This document shows positions 58,768 to 64,000 of a stretch of 64,000 nt of DNA, one piece after another. The DNA is from Hofstenia miamia (taxonomy: Eukaryota > Xenacoelomorpha > Acoela): NCBI GenBank assembly GCA_004352715.1, contig SCFE01000001.1, positions 172,620-236,619 of the forward strand, written 5' to 3'. Numbering within the stretch: position 1 is the stretch's first letter; each line of letters starts with the position of its first letter. Below the pieces are notes generated by a model. The model saw only the letters and a program-made list of their open reading frames with translations. It was not told the DNA's origin and made no database searches. The translations under genes were made by a program, and so were the position numbers.

Positions 58768-58822
58768 GTATTTAAATGATCATTATTTTGTCAACATGGA
58801 CTACATTAATGTTTATGGAAAG
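58768..58822 (+). CDS. DPP6/DPP10-like gene, exon: up to the nucleophile elbow (Gly-Lys)
   Basis: 55 bp after a 40-bp intron (58728-58767, GTATAT...TTTAG). The first base completes Met, then 'YLNDHYFVNMDYINVYGK' follows and the exon ends in phase 0 at AAG|GTAATT. It aligns without gaps to the DPP10 and DPP4 stretches 'f.....yid.kr.siFGK' and 'GFVDNKRIAIWGW'. In mammalian genes an intron also falls at this elbow. The Gly-Lys end is the DPP6/DPP10 form; active enzymes have Gly-Trp before the catalytic Ser. The exon with the elbow residue and the C-terminus is not visible in this window. Confidence 0.75.
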
Positions 58823-59091
58823 GTAATTCTATCCTCTAGTTTCTTGTAAATGAGACATTTACATGTACATTTTGAGCGATACATTTCCAAGACTTACATT
58901 TTTAATACAGTTGCTTTTGGTTAAAAATGTGTGACGATTTAAACAAACGTTGTATAAAGGAATACACCTATGCCTGATTTTCAACTAATTTAATATATTT
59001 ACTTGTACAATGATTGCCAAAAAACATTTTTTGTCTTAGTTTTTCTCACACTTAATTATTTCTGTCTGGCCTATTAATTGCAAAGAAAAGA

Positions 59092-59094
<3 letters not shown>
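58823..59094. other. Start of the next DPP-like intron
   Basis: Noncoding AT-rich DNA after donor AAG|GTAATT. I searched up to the gap and found no exon with a YGG-type elbow. Confidence 0.5.
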
Positions 59095-59127
<33 letters not shown>

Positions 59128-59815
59128 NNNNNNNNNNNNNNNNNNNNNNNNNNNNNNNNNNNNNNNNNNNNNNNNNNNNNNNNNNNNNNNNNNNNNNNNN
59201 NNNNNNNNNNNNNNNNNNNNNNNNNNNNNNNNNNNNNNNNNNNNNNNNNNNNNNNNNNNNNNNNNNNNNNNNNNNNNNNNNNNNNNNNNNNNNNNNNNNN
59301 NNNNNNNNNNNNNNNNNNNNNNNNNNNNNNNNNNNNNNNNNNNNNNNNNNNNNNNNNNNNNNNNNNNNNNNNNNNNNNNNNNNNNNNNNNNNNNNNNNNN
59401 NNNNNNNNNNNNNNNNNNNNNNNNNNNNNNNNNNNNNNNNNNNNNNNNNNNNNNNNNNNNNNNNNNNNNNNNNNNNNNNNNNNNNNNNNNNNNNNNNNNN
59501 NNNNNNNNNNNNNNNNNNNNNNNNNNNNNNNNNNNNNNNNNNNNNNNNNNNNNNNNNNNNNNNNNNNNNNNNNNNNNNNNNNNNNNNNNNNNNNNNNNNN
59601 NNNNNNNNNNNNNNNNNNNNNNNNNNNNNNNNNNNNNNNNNNNNNNNNNNNNNNNNNNNNNNNNNNNNNNNNNNNNNNNNNNNNNNNNNNNNNNNNNNNN
59701 NNNNNNNNNNNNNNNNNNNNNNNNNNNNNNNNNNNNNNNNNNNNNNNNNNNNNNNNNNNNNNNNNNNNNNNNNNNNNNNNNNNNNNNNNNNNNNNNNNNN
59801 NNNNNNNNNNNNNNN
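59095..59815. repeat. (AAT)n microsatellite and 688-N gap
   Basis: Eleven AAT units (59095-59127) enter a gap (59128-59815). In this window such arrays are insertion sites of LINEs, so the gap may hide another element. Confidence 0.85.
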
Positions 59816-60828
59816 GGATAGATGAATTGATTTTGCACATTGAGGATAGTTGGTTAGATATGTCTAGAAAAATTGGTGACGGTAGAACACACTAGAAGTT
59901 TGCCATGCTGAGAAGAGCTTAGATGATGAATTTTTGGAAGCACATAATTAAAAGAAAGGCACTTAAATATTATTGATAACCGAGAAAGAATAGCTATTGG
60001 GCAAATAAAAGGTGACCTAAGAGGAGAATTGATTTGATTTTAACAGTGGAGACCCAAGATGTTTTCTAAACTGGAATACGCTTAGAGCAGCAAATGAAGG
60101 AGTAATTATATTTTAAGAGGATGGAAGGTGTTTAGGAAGTTTCATGAATTACAAAGGAGGGAATGCCATCAGGCTAGCAAGATCAAACTACTTGCAAAAC
60201 TTAAGCATGAGAAGGATGTCATTTGCGTTAAAAAGAATATCACAATAAAGAATCCATTGGGAAATAGGAGGTAGACCGGATCTGATCAATTAATGCGAAA
60301 GTAAGTATGGAAGAGATCAGCTTTCTCCATTTAGGAGAGAGCAGAGAGATGATTCCATTTCAAATTGAGGAAGTCGACTGGGAATGAAGAGAACGTAGAA
60401 ATAAATATGAACCAAGACAGGATATGAATTTTGTAAGGTTCTATGAAAATGATAACATCTTCTGTGGGAGAAGAATACTTCAAAGAATCAAATAAACTAA
60501 AAAATATTTGTAAGATTCCAGTTTATTTAAGAGATGCACAGTAAGAAATGAGAAATAGAAAGAAAGGGAACCAAATTTTTGTCCTATGTTTAGGAACGAA
60601 TGCAAACATAACTTGATGACATAAGGGATACCAGTCATCAGCAGTGAAAAAATTATTAAAAAAGGTCGGCGTGAAGAAGCAAGAGTTGCATTAAATAATA
60701 TGAAGTTACTCTTAGATCGAGCATATTGAGGATTATCCAGATAAGCAAATGAGGAATTAGAATTGACAGTCACGACGTGGAAGTGGAGGAATGATGGATC
60801 AAATAGTTTATCTGGAATAGGGATATAT
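59816..60828. other. Unclassified purine-rich segment, perhaps a decayed element
   Basis: The + strand is rich in GA and yields short protein-like pieces broken by stops, for example 'GWKVFRKFHELQRRECHQAS' and 'KIKLLAKLKHEKDVI'. This resembles an old retroelement, but no diagnostic motif is visible. It lies between an AAT array plus gap and a second gap. Confidence 0.4.
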
Positions 60829-61828
60829 NNNNNNNNNNNNNNNNNNNNNNNNNNNNNNNNNNNNNNNNNNNNNNNNNNNNNNNNNNNNNNNNNNNNNNNN
60901 NNNNNNNNNNNNNNNNNNNNNNNNNNNNNNNNNNNNNNNNNNNNNNNNNNNNNNNNNNNNNNNNNNNNNNNNNNNNNNNNNNNNNNNNNNNNNNNNNNNN
61001 NNNNNNNNNNNNNNNNNNNNNNNNNNNNNNNNNNNNNNNNNNNNNNNNNNNNNNNNNNNNNNNNNNNNNNNNNNNNNNNNNNNNNNNNNNNNNNNNNNNN
61101 NNNNNNNNNNNNNNNNNNNNNNNNNNNNNNNNNNNNNNNNNNNNNNNNNNNNNNNNNNNNNNNNNNNNNNNNNNNNNNNNNNNNNNNNNNNNNNNNNNNN
61201 NNNNNNNNNNNNNNNNNNNNNNNNNNNNNNNNNNNNNNNNNNNNNNNNNNNNNNNNNNNNNNNNNNNNNNNNNNNNNNNNNNNNNNNNNNNNNNNNNNNN
61301 NNNNNNNNNNNNNNNNNNNNNNNNNNNNNNNNNNNNNNNNNNNNNNNNNNNNNNNNNNNNNNNNNNNNNNNNNNNNNNNNNNNNNNNNNNNNNNNNNNNN
61401 NNNNNNNNNNNNNNNNNNNNNNNNNNNNNNNNNNNNNNNNNNNNNNNNNNNNNNNNNNNNNNNNNNNNNNNNNNNNNNNNNNNNNNNNNNNNNNNNNNNN
61501 NNNNNNNNNNNNNNNNNNNNNNNNNNNNNNNNNNNNNNNNNNNNNNNNNNNNNNNNNNNNNNNNNNNNNNNNNNNNNNNNNNNNNNNNNNNNNNNNNNNN
61601 NNNNNNNNNNNNNNNNNNNNNNNNNNNNNNNNNNNNNNNNNNNNNNNNNNNNNNNNNNNNNNNNNNNNNNNNNNNNNNNNNNNNNNNNNNNNNNNNNNNN
61701 NNNNNNNNNNNNNNNNNNNNNNNNNNNNNNNNNNNNNNNNNNNNNNNNNNNNNNNNNNNNNNNNNNNNNNNNNNNNNNNNNNNNNNNNNNNNNNNNNNNN
61801 NNNNNNNNNNNNNNNNNNNNNNNNNNNN
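60829..61828. other. Assembly gap (1000 N)
   Basis: Unknown bases; the round size suggests a default estimate. Confidence 0.99.
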
Positions 61829-63080
61829 AACAGACCTTCCTTTCTTGAATTTAATAACAACAGTATTGTTTGGATAATATAATTCATTTTTTCATAATCG
61901 TAAAAATGACTTTCCATTTATGATATTGTGGGTAGACAAGGCTCAAGATTCGAAATCCTACTTGACTCAAGACCCGATTCGACTCGAACTCTAAAAGAAA
62001 GACCCGACTCGACTGGACTCGAATATAAAATATTCGGACGCCCTATTTTTGTCAATTTCTTGAGAGAACGCTCATCAAAAGAATTTTTATCAATTTGTAA
62101 AGTTATGCTTCTATGGCAATCAGCTGGTAGTGAATTTTCACGCACAATTGGCAGCGAATGACGCAATTCATTTGTCAACAAACTTAAGCCGAACCTACCC
62201 CAGCAACTTCCTTTGCAGTCTTACTATTTGCACTAATTAATTCATTGGAAGTATTGGGATTGGTTACATATGCATCTATATGCTTCTGTTAATAATTAGT
62301 TCCATTTTCTAAGAAGTTTCCATGTTTCAATAAATTTTCTAGCGTAAGAGATGTAAGACACTAAGTCATTAATTTTTTGGGTCTTAAAATTTTTATTCAT
62401 CTGTATGTTACCTGAAAATTGATTGATATATTTTTTCTTAAGCCTATTTCCACTAGTCCTACTTTTGCGTAACAAACGGATTTGTCCTCATTTTGAGCAA
62501 TTTCATCCAAGACTGTAAAGAAATATTGAAAGGTTTTACATGAAGACATCTATGGGGTAGTCCGCCGCATGCAATGATGAAAATATGTGTTGAAACATGG
62601 CGTATGCCTGAATTAAATGCAAATAAGAATTTTTCATAGAAAAATTCGATTTTCATAAAAAATATTATTTCCATGCCTAGTGTTGGTCTAATGCCAATGG
62701 AAACAACAACTACCCTGAAATATTTTTTTTATTGAAGACAATCTTTGTGCAAAGTCAGAGGTTGTCGCGCCGGTACAGAGCCAGGTCTTGAATTTCAGAC
62801 GGAAAAGAAAGAGGCGACACTTCTCTATCTTGTGGTGTTTTGAGATTTTAAAAATTTTCATTAGTTCGTTAGAACCGTTAAAAAAATTTTTGTTGAAATC
62901 ACAGATTTTGAAAAACCCTAGTGCAAATAGGGTTAACTAATAGCTTCCCACCATTAAACATAAGAAAGTACATAAGATTCTTTGATATTATCGTCTGGAA
63001 TATAAAAAATTGCTTCAAAATGTACCCTATCAAAAATCAAAGCATCGTAATTTCATAGAGCAATTTGTTTTTGTACTTCT
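61829..63080. other. Noncoding stretch with a CGACTCGA-rich patch
   Basis: At 61955-62030 strings such as GACTCGA and CCCGACTCGACT recur, giving overlapping random ORFs on both strands. The rest is AT-rich without recognised genes. Confidence 0.5.
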
Positions 63081-63093
63081 AATAATAATAATA

Positions 63094-63960
63094 AGAGTCA
63101 AAGCAAATTTATTGCTTAAATGTATGTAAAAACTATAAACTAACACATGACAAAAATATTTACAAAACTAATTAAATATGCAATATTAATTAAAGGGCAG
63201 TTTTAAAAGTAATTTGACCATGCGTTGAGTTTATTATCTATTCCCAATAATGTTTGCCTACTTAATAGAAATTGTTTTATTTTTTTCTTGAAGTGTTTAT
63301 AGTTTTTCTCACATTTTATATCAATACTTAAATCATTCCAAGAGATTGAACATTTAAAAGAAAATGAATCTTGACGATTATTGATGCTAAAAAGTGTTTT
63401 ATTTCTTTTATTGATTTTGATGTAATTATTAAGNATATTTACAAAACTAATTAAATATGCAATATTAATTAAAGGGCAGTTTTAAAAGTAATTTGACCAT
63501 GCGTTGAGTTTATTATCTATGCCCAATAATGTTTGCCTACTTAATAGAAATTGTTTTATTTTTTTCTTGAAGTGTTTATAGTTTTTCTCACATTTTATAT
63601 CAATACTTAAATCATTCCAAGAGATTGAACATTTAAAAGAAAATGAATCTTGACGATTATTGATGCTAAAAAGTGTTTTATTTCTTTTATTGATTTTGAT
63701 GTAATTATTAAGAAAACTTAATGAACTTAATTCATGAATAAATTTGTGAATCATACATAAAGATTGATACTGAATAAAGTAATTCGGGGTCAAAGTGTTA
63801 TATGTTTTTCAATATAATTAAGTGTTCTAAATGCCCAGTTAAACATTTTTGCTAATGATGAACGTTTTTGCGATGTGAGATTTTGAAAATGAAATGCACA
63901 GTAATTAAATTGACTTAAGACAAATGAATGAATTAGTTCTACATGCGATGATTTTCCTAT

Positions 63961-63964
<4 letters not shown>
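63094..63964 (-). mobile_element. Second copy of the CR1/L2-group LINE, 5'-truncated
   Basis: Minus strand. The 3' terminus (63094) is preceded on the + strand by (AAT)n at 63081-63093, and the 5' truncation point (63964) by (TAA)n from 63965 to the window end. It covers the last third of the reverse-transcriptase ORF and the 3' UTR. It is nearly identical to 21934-22546. Within it, 63156-63433 is repeated as 63435-63712 with one N (63434) between, most likely an unmerged overlap. Confidence 0.92.
63482..63793 (-). pseudogene. C-terminal end of LINE ORF2
   Basis: About 103 codons identical or nearly so to the C-terminus of ORF2 in the copy at 18216-22546 ('YFIQYQSLCMIHKFIHELSS' and ending 'NKLNAWSNYF'). 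It lies downstream of the catalytic RT motifs and cannot function alone. Confidence 0.9.

Positions 63965-64000
<36 letters not shown>
63965..64000. repeat. (TAA)n array at the window end
   Basis: Twelve TAA units adjoining the 5' truncation point of the LINE copy. The array continues past the window edge. Confidence 0.95.

Noticed and set aside
61955-62161. Overlapping ORFs in the CGACTCGA-rich patch
   Set aside because: Both strands stay open because of the short repeated motif. The translated products are repeat-driven and lack domains.

Overview
The window is nuclear DNA from an animal, very probably an invertebrate. It is AT-rich and intron-rich, full of (TA)n and (TTA)n microsatellites, broken by nine N gaps, and littered with animal-type transposons: Tc1/mariner, IS630-like, P element, hAT-like MITEs, Penelope, CR1/L2-group and R4/Dong-like LINEs. 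There is no prokaryotic gene organisation. I cannot name the phylum from the sequence alone.

Two host genes can be supported. The first is an uninterrupted 419-codon ORF on the + strand (13573-14832). It encodes a multi-pass major facilitator most like the SLC18B1 group, and a splice-acceptor-like AG lies directly before its ATG. The second is a split gene on the + strand (42196 to at least 58822). I rebuilt eleven exons from splice signals, compatible phases and family alignment. They encode a type II membrane protein of the dipeptidyl-peptidase IV family, closest in motifs to the DPP6/DPP10 branch: short cytoplasmic tail, one membrane helix, most of the beta-propeller and the first part of the alpha/beta-hydrolase domain. 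One or two early propeller exons were not found with confidence. The exon carrying the nucleophile-elbow position and the C-terminus are not visible. The last visible residues are Gly-Lys, the residues that precede the elbow in DPP6/DPP10, where active enzymes have Gly-Trp. Some introns are only 40-43 bp, while others are several kb and full of transposons.

Region by region: 1-5380 holds microsatellites, a local duplication carrying a tiny palindromic insertion, and a degenerate GTTTAGAAGAC minisatellite. 5381-6674 is a decayed Tc1-like transposon with both inverted ends. 9983-12810 is a gap followed by duplicated repeat units joined by single Ns. 13573-14832 is the transporter. 16185-18155 is a decayed R4/Dong-like LINE (minus strand). 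It abuts a 20-unit ATT array, on whose other side a CR1/L2-group LINE begins (18216-22546, plus strand; esterase ORF1; ORF2 with a 2A ribosome-skipping motif, endonuclease and reverse transcriptase). 24413-25380 is a second Tc1-like relic. 29631-32981 holds two hAT-like MITEs and an embedded 19-bp Tn5/Nextera mosaic end, which is a sequencing artefact. 36024-37080 is an IS630-like transposase relic split by a foldback MITE. 38252-41234 is a P-element-like transposon with long inverted ends, a THAP domain and a decayed transposase. 44800-46118 holds Penelope remnants, including a head-to-head pair. 56930-57200 is a mariner-like relic. 63094-63964 is a second, 5'-truncated copy of the CR1/L2-group LINE (minus strand), again bounded on both sides by (TTA)n.

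The most interesting signals are the LINE family that sits in (TTA)n arrays and carries a hydrophobic leader plus 2A motif in front of its endonuclease, the divergent DPP6/10-like gene with minute introns, and the complete P-element-like transposon.
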